Shown in pieces: positions 34,425 to 43,332 of a DNA stretch of 64,000 bases. Both the position numbers and the translations under genes were made by a program. The stretch's first letter is position 1. Each line of letters begins with the position of its first letter. The stretch covers positions 6,132,501-6,196,500 of the forward strand of contig NZ_CP080525.1 of NCBI RefSeq assembly GCF_024746815.1. The letters are read 5' to 3'. Under the pieces are notes generated by a model. It was not told the origin of the DNA. It made no database searches and saw only the letters and a list, made by a program, of their open reading frames with translations. Source of the DNA: Mesorhizobium sp. AR07 (GTDB taxonomy: Bacteria; Pseudomonadota; Alphaproteobacteria; Rhizobiales; Rhizobiaceae).

Positions 34425-35300
34425 CTATCCCTTGATCGCCGAGCCAACGATGGAATCGACGAAGAAGCGCTGCAGGAAGACGAACAGCAGCAGCGGCGGC
34501 AGCACGGCAAGTGTCGCGCCCGCCATCACCAGCCCGGTGTTGACGGCGCCCCTGTTATAGCTGAGCAGGCGGCTCAGGCTGATCACGATGGGATAGGCGT
34601 CGGCATTGCCTTGCAGCACGGTCAGCGGCCACAGATAGCTGTTCCAGTGATAGACGAAGGCAAACAGCGCCAGTGCCGCGATCGCCGGCGCCACGCTCGG
34701 TGCCACGATCTTGAACAGGATCAGCAGCTCCGACGCACCGTCCATGCGCGCCGCGTCGATCAAATCGTCGGGCACGCCTGATATGAACTGGCGCATCAGG
34801 AAGATGCCGAAGGCATTGGCGAGATTGGGCACGATGATGCCGGCCAGGCTGGCGTTGAGGCCGATCGAGCCGACCAGGCGGTAGAGCGGGATCAGCGTCA
34901 CGATCGGCGGCAGGAACATGGTGGCGATCAGCACGGAAAACAGCAGCGACCGGGCGGGAAAGTGGTATTTGGCGAAGGCGTAACCGGCCATCATGCTGGT
35001 GATGAGAATGCCGGCGGTGGTGATCGAGGCGATGACCAGCGAGTTCCACATCGAACGGCCGACATTGACGACGCCGGAGACCTTCTCATAGGCGTCGAGG
35101 CTGGGCGTGCGCGGTATCCAGACCGGCGGCACCTGCATGCTCTCGGCCGGGGTTTTCAGGCTGGACAGCACCATCCACACCAGCGGAAAGGCAGAGGCTA
35201 CGGCGACCAGCAGCATCAGCGTCGCCAGCAGCGCCTTGCGTCCCGACGGGCGCTTGCGCGGCAACCGGCTCGACGACCCCGAAAGCTCCGGTACGCTCAT
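34425..35300 (-). CDS. CUT1 sugar ABC transporter permease (MalG/UgpE type)
   Basis: A 291-residue permease with six membrane segments and the EAA loop DAARMDGASELLILFKIVAPSVAP near 183-206. The basic N-terminus RLPRKRPSGRKALL precedes the first segment. It overlaps the partner permease gene by four bases. No ATPase gene belongs to this operon. Confidence 0.92.
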   Translation of the reverse strand: MSVPELSGSSSRLPRKRPSGRKALLATLMLLVAVASAFPLVWMVLSSLKTPAESMQVPPVWIPRTPSLDAYEKVSGVVNVGRSMWNSLVIASITTAGILITSMMAGYAFAKYHFPARSLLFSVLIATMFLPPIVTLIPLYRLVGSIGLNASLAGIIVPNLANAFGIFLMRQFISGVPDDLIDAARMDGASELLILFKIVAPSVAPAIAALALFAFVYHWNSYLWPLTVLQGNADAYPIVISLSRLLSYNRGAVNTGLVMAGATLAVLPPLLLFVFLQRFFVDSIVGSAIKG

Positions 35301-36187
35301 TCGTCGTCCTTCCGGTTGACCAGCGCGAACAGCGCACAGACCACGACGATCAGCGACAGCATCAGCATGACCGCCATCGCCGAGCCCAGCCCGCCCTGCG
35401 CGCGCTCGATGCCGACGCGGCGGATGTGGTATGTCAAGACATTGGTCGAGCCGACCGGCCCGCCCTGGGTGATGAGCGCCACCGGCTCGAACACCTGCAC
35501 GGCGTTGATGATGGCGATGACGGCGCTGAACAGCAGCGTGCGCCGCATCAGCGGCAAGGTGATGAAGCGGAACTGCTCGCGCCGGTTGGCGCCGTCCAGC
35601 TTTGCCGCCTCGTAGAGGCTGCCGGGAATTTGCGTCAGCCCGGCGATCGCCAGCACGGTGAAATAGCCGACCTGTTGCCAGACATTGAGGAAGACGATCG
35701 AAATCAGCGCCGAGCGTGGCGACGACAGCCAGGGCTGCGGGCCGATGCCAATCAGGCCAAGCATCTGGTTGAGCGGTCCTTCGCTCGGCGAATAGAGTTT
35801 CGACCAGACCAGCGCCACCGCGATCATCGGCACCATGTAGGTGGCAAACAGCACTGTCCTCAGCGCCGTGCCGCCGGCGACGTCACGCTGGTAGACCATC
35901 AGTCCGAACGCCACGGACAGCGGCAGGATGAGGATCACCGACAGCGCCGTGTAGATCGCGGTGTTGGCGAGCGCGCCCTTGAAGTCGCGCCCGACCGAGG
36001 TCGGCCCGAAAATCTCGCGGAAATTGTCGAAGCCGATGAAGCTCGCATTGGAGAACGGCGTCTGCGTCGACCAGTCCTGGAAGGACAGCCAGACGGTGAG
36101 CAGCATCGGCAAAAGGACAAAGACGCCGATCAGCGTCACGGCGGGCGCCAGCATGATGCCCGCCGAGGCACGGTACCTGTTGATCAT
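35297..36187 (-). CDS. CUT1 sugar ABC transporter permease (MalF/UgpA type)
   Basis: A 296-residue permease: six segments, WLSFQDWSTQTPFSNASFIGFDNF near 35-55 and the EAA loop EAAKLDGANRREQFRFITLPLM near 193-215. It follows the binding-protein gene by nine bases. Confidence 0.92.
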   Translation of the reverse strand: MINRYRASAGIMLAPAVTLIGVFVLLPMLLTVWLSFQDWSTQTPFSNASFIGFDNFREIFGPTSVGRDFKGALANTAIYTALSVILILPLSVAFGLMVYQRDVAGGTALRTVLFATYMVPMIAVALVWSKLYSPSEGPLNQMLGLIGIGPQPWLSSPRSALISIVFLNVWQQVGYFTVLAIAGLTQIPGSLYEAAKLDGANRREQFRFITLPLMRRTLLFSAVIAIINAVQVFEPVALITQGGPVGSTNVLTYHIRRVGIERAQGGLGSAMAVMLMLSLIVVVCALFALVNRKDDE

Positions 36188-36196
36188 GGCTCCAGT

Positions 36197-37489
36197 CTAC
36201 TTGGCGGCACGCTCCTGGATCGAGGCGGCGTCGGCCTGCGCCGTCGCCTGCGCATCCTTGGCCGAGACCTGGCCATACTGCAACGCCTCGAGCGTTTGCT
36301 GCAGGGATTCGCTGAACTCCTGGCCGCCCGGCACGACGGGGAAGGGCTTGGCGTCGGCCAGCACGCTGACATAGCCGGACAGGAATTCCGAGCCGAGCTT
36401 GTCCTTGTGCGCCTCGATGTCGGACAAGCGCGACGGCAGGATGCCCATCGACATCAATATGTCGGACATCGCCGAGGCGCCGTTCTTGCCGGACTTCGGG
36501 TTGTTCAGCCAGGCCAGGAATTCCCACGCAGCTTTCTGTTCGGCAGCACCCGCATTGGCGTTGACCACGGTCATCCAGGAGTAGGAGATCGAATGCGGCT
36601 TGTCGCCGTTCGGGCCGACCGGGATCGGCGCGGTGGCGATGTTGGCGAACTTGTCGCCCATGCCGCTCTTCAGCGCGCTCTCCCACCAGTTGGCCATGAT
36701 GATCATGCCGGTCTTGCCGGAGACGAAATTGTCAAGGAACGGACCGGTGGTGTTGGCGTCGGCCGTCGCCATCGCCGGAACGCTGGCGCCGGACTTGATC
36801 AGGTCTTCATAGAGCTGGAAAGTTTCGGTGGCCTGCGGGCTGTCGAGCACCGGCTTGCCGTCCTTGACCAGGTCGCCGCCGTTGGAGACCAGCAGCGAGG
36901 CGAAGGGATGGACGACACCCGCCGCCCAGGAATTGATCATGCCAAAACCCTGCCGGCCGGCATCCTTGTTGGTCAGCTTCTTCGCCGCGTCCCTGAATTC
37001 GTCCCAGGTTTTCGGCGCAGCAAGGATGCCGGCCTGCTTGAACAGATCCTTGTTGTAGTTCAGCGCGTAGACGTCGATCTCGTTGGGAATGCCGTAGAGC
37101 TTGCCGCCGACCGAAGCCGCGCTGACGACGCCCGCCGGCCACGCGCCCTTGACCTCGCCGGCGACCGCGTCGGGAGCAGGCGCGACAAGCTTGTCGCGAG
37201 CGAGTTCAGGCAGCCACAGATCGTAGATGCCGCCGATCGTCGGGCCGTCCGAGCCGCCGCCCTGGGAGCGTAGCGTGGTCAGAAGATCGCCGAAGGGAAC
37301 CGCGCGCACGGTGACGCTGACATCCGGATTGGTCTTCGCATAATCCTTGGCCGCCGCTTCCAGCAGCGCGACCGTCTCGGGCGACCAATGCGTCAGATAG
37401 GAGATGTTGACCGATTGCGCCCAGCCGGTGGCCGGCAGGAAGGCCAGGCTCGCGGCCAGAGCCAGTTTCGAAGTCCAGGCAACAGACAT
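36197..37489 (-). CDS. Sugar ABC transporter substrate-binding protein (CUT1)
   Basis: A 430-residue extracellular solute-binding protein family 1 member. Signal peptide of about 24 residues (cleavage after GWA), NISYLTHWSPETVALLEAAAKDYAKTNPDV, GKLYGIPNEIDVYALNYNKDLF, and a Trp-rich MANWWESALK hinge region. GGAGGATGAGG precedes the ATG at 37489, which fits better than the ATG at 37495 sitting inside that ribosome site. First gene of a leftward operon, divergent from another CUT1 operon. Confidence 0.92.
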   Translation of the reverse strand: MSVAWTSKLALAASLAFLPATGWAQSVNISYLTHWSPETVALLEAAAKDYAKTNPDVSVTVRAVPFGDLLTTLRSQGGGSDGPTIGGIYDLWLPELARDKLVAPAPDAVAGEVKGAWPAGVVSAASVGGKLYGIPNEIDVYALNYNKDLFKQAGILAAPKTWDEFRDAAKKLTNKDAGRQGFGMINSWAAGVVHPFASLLVSNGGDLVKDGKPVLDSPQATETFQLYEDLIKSGASVPAMATADANTTGPFLDNFVSGKTGMIIMANWWESALKSGMGDKFANIATAPIPVGPNGDKPHSISYSWMTVVNANAGAAEQKAAWEFLAWLNNPKSGKNGASAMSDILMSMGILPSRLSDIEAHKDKLGSEFLSGYVSVLADAKPFPVVPGGQEFSESLQQTLEALQYGQVSAKDAQATAQADAASIQERAAK

Positions 37490-37811
37490 CCTCATCCTCC
37501 AATTGGGTATAGCGATCACGATGACGTTATGACAACATGAAGCGATGACGCAAGTGCCCGTTTGCGAAAAAGCGGCTGGTGAAGGGGATTTGGATTTTTG
37601 GCAGCATTCACAGATTCTATTTTATGATTGCAAAACAGTATGTTGATCTCGATATGAGCCCAGCGGCCTTGCCGGTCTCTGTTTCGGGAGCGCTGCATGC
37701 CTCTTGCGAATGATGCTATGTCGTTATAATGACTTTGTCGAGCGAGTGACTCTTTCGCGGCACCAAAACGCTGCGAGACGCCAAGATTGAAAAACAATGG
37801 GAGACTGGCAA
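37490..37811. promoter_or_regulatory. AT-rich divergent promoter between two CUT1 operons
   Basis: This 322-base gap holds no gene. It is clearly more AT-rich than its surroundings (for example 37600-37640). GTCGTTATAATGAC at 37720-37733 is a near-perfect 14-base palindrome (one mismatched pair) containing TATAAT, a plausible overlap of a -10 box and an operator for the UTRA-type GntR regulator encoded at 42527. A related GACGTTATGAC lies at 37523-37533 near the other gene. Operators are inferred. Confidence 0.5.
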
Positions 37812-39083
37812 ATGAGCATGCTTTCAATTCACCGACGCGCGGCCCTTGGCCTGATCGGCGGCCTTGCCGCCGCTTGCGCCGGCGTCTTCACCACCTTGCC
37901 GGCGAGGGCCGACAGCACGGTGACGCTGTGGAGCTGGCGCACCGAGGACGAAGCCGCGATGCGCCGCATCTTCGACGCCTTCGAGGCCAAGAACCCCGGC
38001 ATCAAGGTCAACATCCAGTTCACGCCGGACGCCGACTACCAGAACCGGCTGAGCACGGCGTTGCGCGGCGGCCGCGGGCCCGACATCGCCCAGCTCAAGG
38101 CCTATGGCGAATTGCAGCCCTTCGTCGACGCCGGCTATCTCGATGCGCTCGACGACAATGTGCCCGAGCTGAAGAACATGGCCGATGCTGCCCTTGGCGG
38201 CGCGCGCGGCCGCACCGACGGCAAGGTCTACGGCGTGCCCTATTCGGTGCCGATGATGGGCGTCTTCTACAATCAGGACATCTTTGCCGCCCACGGCATC
38301 GAGATCCCCAAGACCTACAAGGATTTCGTCGCCGCGTGCGAGAAGCTGAAGGCGGCGGGCATCACCCCGATCGCCACTGGCGGCGCCAACGGCTCGGCCT
38401 GGGAGCTGGAGATCGCCGTCGGGGTCGTCGGCCCGACCGTCTATGGCCCCGGCTTCTACGACGAGATGATGACCGGCAAGGCGACCTTCGAGGATCCGCG
38501 CTATGTCGCGGCGCTGAAGCGCTTTGCCGAGCTGAAACCCTATTTTCCCGATGGCTTCGCCGGCATCGACTACACCACGGCGACGCAGCAGTTCATCGGC
38601 GGCAAGGCGGCAATGTTCCTCGGCGGTTCATTCGAGAACGGCAGTTTCAAAGCGCAGAACCCGAAGCTGAAATTCTCGATCTTCCCGTTCCCCGCCGACG
38701 TTGCGGGCGCGAAGCTCTACACGTCCGCTTTCTCGGACGGTTCCTATGGCCTCGTCTCCGAAGGCACCAACAAGGAAGCCGCGACCAAGGTGCTGGACTT
38801 CATGGCATCGGCGCAGTTCGCGCAGCTGTTCGCCGACGAACTCGGCTGGCCGCCGGCCCGCACCGACGTCACGGTCAAGGATCCGGTGCTGGCGCAGATG
38901 ATGGAGATGTCGAAGAATTCGACGCCCTATCTGACGCTGGTCGGCTTTCGCTGGCAGTCGCCAACGGCCTCCTCCGTCCTGCAGTCGGAGATCATCGACA
39001 TGGTCGAAGGCAACATCGCGCCGGAAAAGCTGGCGGCCGACATGCAGGCCGCCGTCGCCACCTGGTTCAAGCCGAAGCAGTAA
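37812..39083 (+). CDS. Sugar ABC transporter substrate-binding protein (CUT1)
   Basis: A 423-residue family 1 binding protein. Signal region 1-33 with RR at 8-9 (HRRAALGLIGG, Tat-like) and cleavage after ARA; then TVTLWSWRTEDEAAMRRIFDAFEAKNPGIKV, DGKVYGVPYSVPMMGVFYNQD and GGKAAMFLGGSFENGSFK. The ATG at 37812 follows GGGAG; the 37797 ATG lies before that site. First gene of the rightward operon with two permeases, deacetylase, kinase, regulator and SIS protein. Probably binds an amino sugar or glycoside. Confidence 0.92.
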   Translation: MSMLSIHRRAALGLIGGLAAACAGVFTTLPARADSTVTLWSWRTEDEAAMRRIFDAFEAKNPGIKVNIQFTPDADYQNRLSTALRGGRGPDIAQLKAYGELQPFVDAGYLDALDDNVPELKNMADAALGGARGRTDGKVYGVPYSVPMMGVFYNQDIFAAHGIEIPKTYKDFVAACEKLKAAGITPIATGGANGSAWELEIAVGVVGPTVYGPGFYDEMMTGKATFEDPRYVAALKRFAELKPYFPDGFAGIDYTTATQQFIGGKAAMFLGGSFENGSFKAQNPKLKFSIFPFPADVAGAKLYTSAFSDGSYGLVSEGTNKEAATKVLDFMASAQFAQLFADELGWPPARTDVTVKDPVLAQMMEMSKNSTPYLTLVGFRWQSPTASSVLQSEIIDMVEGNIAPEKLAADMQAAVATWFKPKQ

Positions 39084-39089
39084 GGAGCC

Positions 39090-39112
39090 GGCCGGCCGCA
39101 ATGCGGCCGGCC
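39090..39112 (+). repeat. Perfect 10-bp GC hairpin after the binding-protein gene
   Basis: GGCCGGCCGC (39090-39099) and GCGGCCGGCC (39103-39112) flank the loop AAT, seven bases after the stop. Position matches the stem at 12414-12440: between binding-protein and membrane genes. Confidence 0.7.
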
Positions 39113-39134
39113 TCTCACTGGACAAAAGCAGCGC

Positions 39135-40067
39135 ATGACCAACCTTCGCCGCAAAAGCAGCCTTCGGCGCACGCAGCAGCGCATGGCCGTGCTGTTCATC
39201 CTGCCGGCGCTGGCGGTCTACGCCCTGTTCGTCCTCTATCCCCTGGCGATGTCGCTGTGGGGCAGCTTCTTCATCTGGAAGGGGCTTCGCATGGTCGAGT
39301 TCGCAGGCCTGTCGAATTTTTCGCGCCTGTTCGTCTTCCCGAGCGGCGCGCGGCTCTACGGCGCGCTCTGGCACAACACGGCCTGGTTCTTCGGCATCAT
39401 GCTGTTCCAGAACGGCATCGGCCTGCTGTTCGCCTGGCTGCTGTTCCTGCGCGACAAAGGTGCGGCCTTTTTCCAGTCGGTCTTTTTCTTTCCGGCGGTG
39501 CTGAGCCCGGTCATCGTCGGCGCGCTGTGGCGCCTGCTTCTGGCTCCGGGCGGCGTCGTCGAATGGGCACTGAACGGGCTTGGCCTGCACCAGGGCAGCC
39601 TGACCGTGCTCGGCAACAGCCACACCGCGCTCGGCATGCTGATCGCCGTCGACGCCTGGAACTGGATGGGCCTCCCCGTGCTCATCTACACCGCCGGTCT
39701 CAGGCAGATTTCCGGTCAGATATTCGAGGCCGCGAAGCTCGACGGTGCCGGTAGCGCGCGCATGCTGTTGTCGATCGCGCTGCCGCTGCTGATGCCGGCC
39801 ATCGGCACGCTGACGACGCTGTCCTTCATCAACACATTCAACCAGTTCGACATCGTCTATGTCATGCAGGGCGTGCAGGGCAATCCGAGCTACGCGACCG
39901 ACACGCTGGTGACCTATTTCTACCGGCTGGCCTTCGGCGCTGAGGGCGCCGTCGGCATCACCGATATCGGCCTGGCGCTGGCGCTGGGCACCATGCTGTT
40001 CCTGATCCTCAGCCTCGGCACGCTGCTGATGCTGCGCTTCTTCGACCGCCGCACGGTGCAGCTATGA
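39135..40067 (+). CDS. CUT1 sugar ABC transporter permease (MalF/UgpA type)
   Basis: A 310-residue permease with an Arg/Lys-rich N-terminus (TNLRRKSSLRRTQQR), six segments and the EAA loop EAAKLDGAGSARMLLSIALPLL near 197-218. Overlaps the following permease by four bases. Confidence 0.92.
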   Translation: MTNLRRKSSLRRTQQRMAVLFILPALAVYALFVLYPLAMSLWGSFFIWKGLRMVEFAGLSNFSRLFVFPSGARLYGALWHNTAWFFGIMLFQNGIGLLFAWLLFLRDKGAAFFQSVFFFPAVLSPVIVGALWRLLLAPGGVVEWALNGLGLHQGSLTVLGNSHTALGMLIAVDAWNWMGLPVLIYTAGLRQISGQIFEAAKLDGAGSARMLLSIALPLLMPAIGTLTTLSFINTFNQFDIVYVMQGVQGNPSYATDTLVTYFYRLAFGAEGAVGITDIGLALALGTMLFLILSLGTLLMLRFFDRRTVQL

Positions 40068-40921
40068 GCGCGCTAGCGAACTCGCAGAGGCTGGTGATCT
40101 CGCCAAGGCTGGCGCGGCTGCCCGGCTGGACGGTGCTGGCTCTGTGGACGGCGGCCGTTCTTTTGCCGCTCTATATCCTCGTCGTCTCCTGCTTCAAGAC
40201 CACGGCCGAGATCTACGACAACCGGCTCGGCCTGCCGCAAAGCTGGGCCTTCGATAATTTCGTCAACGCCTGGACACGCGCCGATCTCGGCCAGAATTTC
40301 GTCAACAGCCTGATCGTCACCGGCGGTGCGGTGGTGCTGACCATCGTCGTCTCGGCGATGGCCGCCTATCCCTTGAGCCGCTACCGGCTCGGCTGGAACG
40401 CCATCATGCTCGGCCTGTTCCTGTCCGGCATCATGCTGCCGATCCGGCTCGCCTCGGTCGAGCTGTTCACGCTGATGCGCAACCTCAACCTGCTCGATTC
40501 ACTGACCGGCCTGATCCTCGTCTATGCGGCGATCCGCATTCCCTTCGCCGTCTTCATCTTCGCCAACTTCATGCGCGTGCTGCCCTCCGAGCTCGACGAG
40601 GCGGCGCGCATGGACGGTGCCGGCGAGGTCCGCATCCTGTTCCAGATCATCCTGCCGATGGTGAAGCCGGCGGTGTCGATCGTCGCCATCTTCACCGCGA
40701 TTGCGGTGTGGAACGACTTCTTCTTCCCGTTGATCTTCATCTTCGACGATCGCTACAAGACCGTGCCATTGGCGATCAGCGTCTTTGTCGGCCAGTTCCG
40801 CACCGACTGGGGCCTGGTGTTCGCCTCGCTGGCGATCTCCATGGCGCCCATCCTGATCATGTATTGTCTGCTCGCCCGCCAGATTCGCGAAGGCGTCGGC
40901 GCCGGGGGAGGCATGAAATGA
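40064..40921 (+). CDS. CUT1 sugar ABC transporter permease (MalG/UgpE type)
   Basis: A 285-residue permease; EAA loop DEAARMDGAGEVRILFQIILPMVKP near 177-200 and the family element VVSCFKTTAEIYDNRLGLP near 42-60. Coupled by ATGA to both neighbours. No cognate ATPase gene is present, so a shared MalK/UgpC-type ATPase from elsewhere is needed. Confidence 0.92.
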   Translation: MSALANSQRLVISPRLARLPGWTVLALWTAAVLLPLYILVVSCFKTTAEIYDNRLGLPQSWAFDNFVNAWTRADLGQNFVNSLIVTGGAVVLTIVVSAMAAYPLSRYRLGWNAIMLGLFLSGIMLPIRLASVELFTLMRNLNLLDSLTGLILVYAAIRIPFAVFIFANFMRVLPSELDEAARMDGAGEVRILFQIILPMVKPAVSIVAIFTAIAVWNDFFFPLIFIFDDRYKTVPLAISVFVGQFRTDWGLVFASLAISMAPILIMYCLLARQIREGVGAGGGMK

Positions 40922-41658
40922 TCGAGGACAGGATCTACGCCGCAAGCTCCATCCTGGTGGTCGGCGCGCACGCCTTCGATGCCGAGGTGATCGCCGGACC
41001 GCTGGCGGCCGCGGCCGTCCGGCGCGGTGCCGCGGTGACCTTCCTGCATCTGACCATGGGCGAGCAGGGCCATCCCTGCCTCATCCCCGCGCAGTATTGC
41101 GTGCAGAAGGAAGAGGAAGCGGGCAGGGCGGCCACGCGCCTCGGCGTCATCTCGCGCAATCTTAGCCTGCACGATGCCTTCCTGCCTGCCGACGACGAGA
41201 CCGCGCTGAAAGTCTGCGACGTCATCCGCGAATTGAAGCCCGAGATCGTCATCACACACTGGCACGGCAGCTGGCACAAGGACCATCGCGCCGCCGCCCA
41301 GCTGACACAGACCGGCATCTTCTTCGCCGCCCTGCCGACTGTTGCGCGCGACCATGCGGCGCACACGCCGCAACTGCTGCTGTTCGGCGAGAACTGGGAA
41401 GACGATGACGGTTTTCGCCCCGAGCATCTCGTCGATGTCAGCGACGGTTTTGAGGCCTGGAGCGAGGCGGTCAAGGAATACGAATTGGCGCGCGGCCTGA
41501 GCAGCTTTCCCTATGTCGACTATTACAGCGCGCTCTACCGGCTGCGCGGCTGCCTGCGCGGCACGCGCCATGCGCAGGCTTTCGCGGCCGCGTCGCATTC
41601 GTGGAATGCCGGCAGCGGCCTGTTCGCGCCGCCGGCCAACGGAGGCCGCGGCCGATGA
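40918..41658 (+). CDS. PIG-L family deacetylase
   Basis: A 246-residue LmbE/PIG-L zinc hydrolase that removes acetyl groups from N-acetylglucosaminyl compounds. The usual N-terminal AHPDDE is AHAFDAE here (His and the Asp/Glu kept, PD lost), and the second metal motif is HWHGSWHKDHRAA near 118-130. It lies between permeases and a ROK kinase, suggesting deacetylation of an imported amino sugar. Coupled by ATGA. Confidence 0.83.
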   Translation: MIEDRIYAASSILVVGAHAFDAEVIAGPLAAAAVRRGAAVTFLHLTMGEQGHPCLIPAQYCVQKEEEAGRAATRLGVISRNLSLHDAFLPADDETALKVCDVIRELKPEIVITHWHGSWHKDHRAAAQLTQTGIFFAALPTVARDHAAHTPQLLLFGENWEDDDGFRPEHLVDVSDGFEAWSEAVKEYELARGLSSFPYVDYYSALYRLRGCLRGTRHAQAFAAASHSWNAGSGLFAPPANGGRGR

Positions 41659-42530
41659 CGCGGGTTCTGGCCATCGATCTCGGCGGCACCAATCTGCGGG
41701 CCGCCGTCCATACCGGCGATGTGCGCATGCTGGAGGTGCTGAGCCGCGAGCCGGCGCCGGCAAACCTCGACGCCCTTGTCGCCCGGGTCCGCGCGCTGTG
41801 CGCCGAGGCGGGTGCGGTAGAATCGCTGGGCATTGCCGTGCCTGGCTTGGTCGAAGGCTCGGTCTGCCGCTGGATTCCGAACCTGCCCTATCTCGACGGC
41901 GTCGATGTCGCGAGACTGTTTCCGGGCCTGCGCATCGCGCTTGGCAATGACGCGCAGATCGCCATGCTCGCCGAAGCCGTCGAAGGCAGTGCGAAGGGCA
42001 TGTCCGACGCGATTCTGTTGGCGATCGGTACCGGCATCGGCTCCGCCGTGCTGGCCAACAGCCGCATCGTCGCCGGGGCGCGTGGCGGCGCCTGTTCGTT
42101 CGGCTGGGCCTGCGCCGACGTCGAGGATACCGGCGAGGAGCGTAGCGGCTGGCTGGAACGCGTCGCCTCCGGCCGCGCACTCGACACCCTGGCACAAGAG
42201 ATCGGGTTGGCAGATGGCGGCAGGCTGATCGAAGCCGCCCGGGCCGGCGAGAAGGCCGCGCTTGCCGCGCTGGAGGCGCCGGCGCGTCGGCTCGGTACCG
42301 CGCTCGCCGGCGCCGTGGCACTTCTCGATCCGCAGGCGGTGCTGATCTCCGGCGGGTTGGCCGACGCACTCGACGTGATCCGGCCGTCGCTGCTTGCCGC
42401 GATGCAGCGGCAACTGCCGCCGCATCTGCGCGATATCGTGCTGCGATCCGGACAGTTCGGTTCCCGGGCCGGTCTCGTCGGGGCGGCACTGGCCGGGCTC
42501 GCGGGAAAAGAGTGGAGGCAGGTGCGATGA
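41655..42530 (+). CDS. ROK-family sugar kinase
   Basis: A 291-residue kinase: phosphate-1 loop AIDLGGTNLRAA at 6-17, GIAVPG near 58, catalytic Asp in LGNDAQIAML near 97, and GTGIGSAVL near 125. The ROK zinc site (CxCGxxGC) is not apparent; GGACSFGWACADVEDTGEERSGWLE occupies that region, so substrate binding may differ from that of NagK or glucokinase. ATGA overlap with the deacetylase and the GntR gene. Confidence 0.85.
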   Translation: MTRVLAIDLGGTNLRAAVHTGDVRMLEVLSREPAPANLDALVARVRALCAEAGAVESLGIAVPGLVEGSVCRWIPNLPYLDGVDVARLFPGLRIALGNDAQIAMLAEAVEGSAKGMSDAILLAIGTGIGSAVLANSRIVAGARGGACSFGWACADVEDTGEERSGWLERVASGRALDTLAQEIGLADGGRLIEAARAGEKAALAALEAPARRLGTALAGAVALLDPQAVLISGGLADALDVIRPSLLAAMQRQLPPHLRDIVLRSGQFGSRAGLVGAALAGLAGKEWRQVR

Positions 42531-43297
42531 GCGAAGCAAGCTTTCAGCAGCCGGATCGCCGAAGGCCGGAGCCGCTCTGGTATCAGGTCGAGGAAGCAAT
42601 CCGCGCCATCGTCAAGAGCGGCGAATGGGCAACGGGCGACCAGATCCCGGCCGAGGACAGGCTGTGCGCTTTGTTCGGCGTGAGCCGCATCACCCTGCGC
42701 CACGCCTTGCGCAATCTTGAGGAGCACGGCCTGCTGCGGCGCGAGCATGGCCGTGGCACGTTCGTGCGCTCCACCACGCTTGTTGCCGGCACCCGTGAGC
42801 TGACCAGCTTCACCCAGGAAATGGGCAATATGGGCGTGGTCGCCGGCTCGCGCCTGCTTGACTGCAGCCTGACCACGGCCAATGCCGCCGCTGCCGGCGC
42901 GCTGGAGATCGAGGAGGGCGATCCGGTCGTGCGCATCCGGCGCCTGCGGCTCGGCAACAACGAGCCGATCGGAATCCAGACGGCGCAGCTTGCGGCCGTG
43001 CGCGTGCCGGGTTTCCTCGATGCCGGCCTGCTGCAAGGCTCGCTCTATGAGGCGCTGGAGCGCCACTACGGCATCGTGCCGGTGGCGGCGCGTGAAAACT
43101 ACCGCGTCGGCGCGGTCGGTGCGGCGGATGCCGAATTGCTCGATCTGCCGGTTGGCAGCCCGGCTTTCGTGGTCGAGCGCATCACCACGGACGAGCGCGG
43201 TCCGTTCGAATTCACCGTCTCCATCATGCGGGGCGACCGCTACGAAATCCGCTCGACGCTGCGCGCCGGACGGGTCCCGTCAACCACAAGAAGCTGA
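42527..43297 (+). CDS. GntR-family regulator with UTRA domain (HutC type)
   Basis: A 256-residue regulator: HTH near 15-80 (PLWYQVEEAIRAIVKSGEWATGDQIPAEDRLCALFGVSRITLRHALRNLEEHGL) and a UTRA ligand domain from about 95 (LTSFTQEM, VVRIRRLRLGNNEPIGIQTAQL, GSPAFVVERITTDERGPFEFT). HutC/NagR relatives sense phosphorylated amino sugars, fitting the kinase just upstream. Likely controls the divergent promoter at 37490-37811. Confidence 0.88.
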   Translation: MSEASFQQPDRRRPEPLWYQVEEAIRAIVKSGEWATGDQIPAEDRLCALFGVSRITLRHALRNLEEHGLLRREHGRGTFVRSTTLVAGTRELTSFTQEMGNMGVVAGSRLLDCSLTTANAAAAGALEIEEGDPVVRIRRLRLGNNEPIGIQTAQLAAVRVPGFLDAGLLQGSLYEALERHYGIVPVAARENYRVGAVGAADAELLDLPVGSPAFVVERITTDERGPFEFTVSIMRGDRYEIRSTLRAGRVPSTTRS

Positions 43298-43332
43298 TCC
43301 ATCCCAAGCCGACACATAACAGGAGTACCCTC

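Noticed and set aside
35426..37273. 615-residue plus-strand frame
   Set aside because: Antisense of the CUT1 permease and binding-protein genes; low-complexity Arg/Gln/Asp composition.
37787..39754. 655-residue frame overlapping the 37812 binding-protein gene
   Set aside because: Out-of-frame reading of the binding-protein and permease genes, with Arg/His-rich noise.
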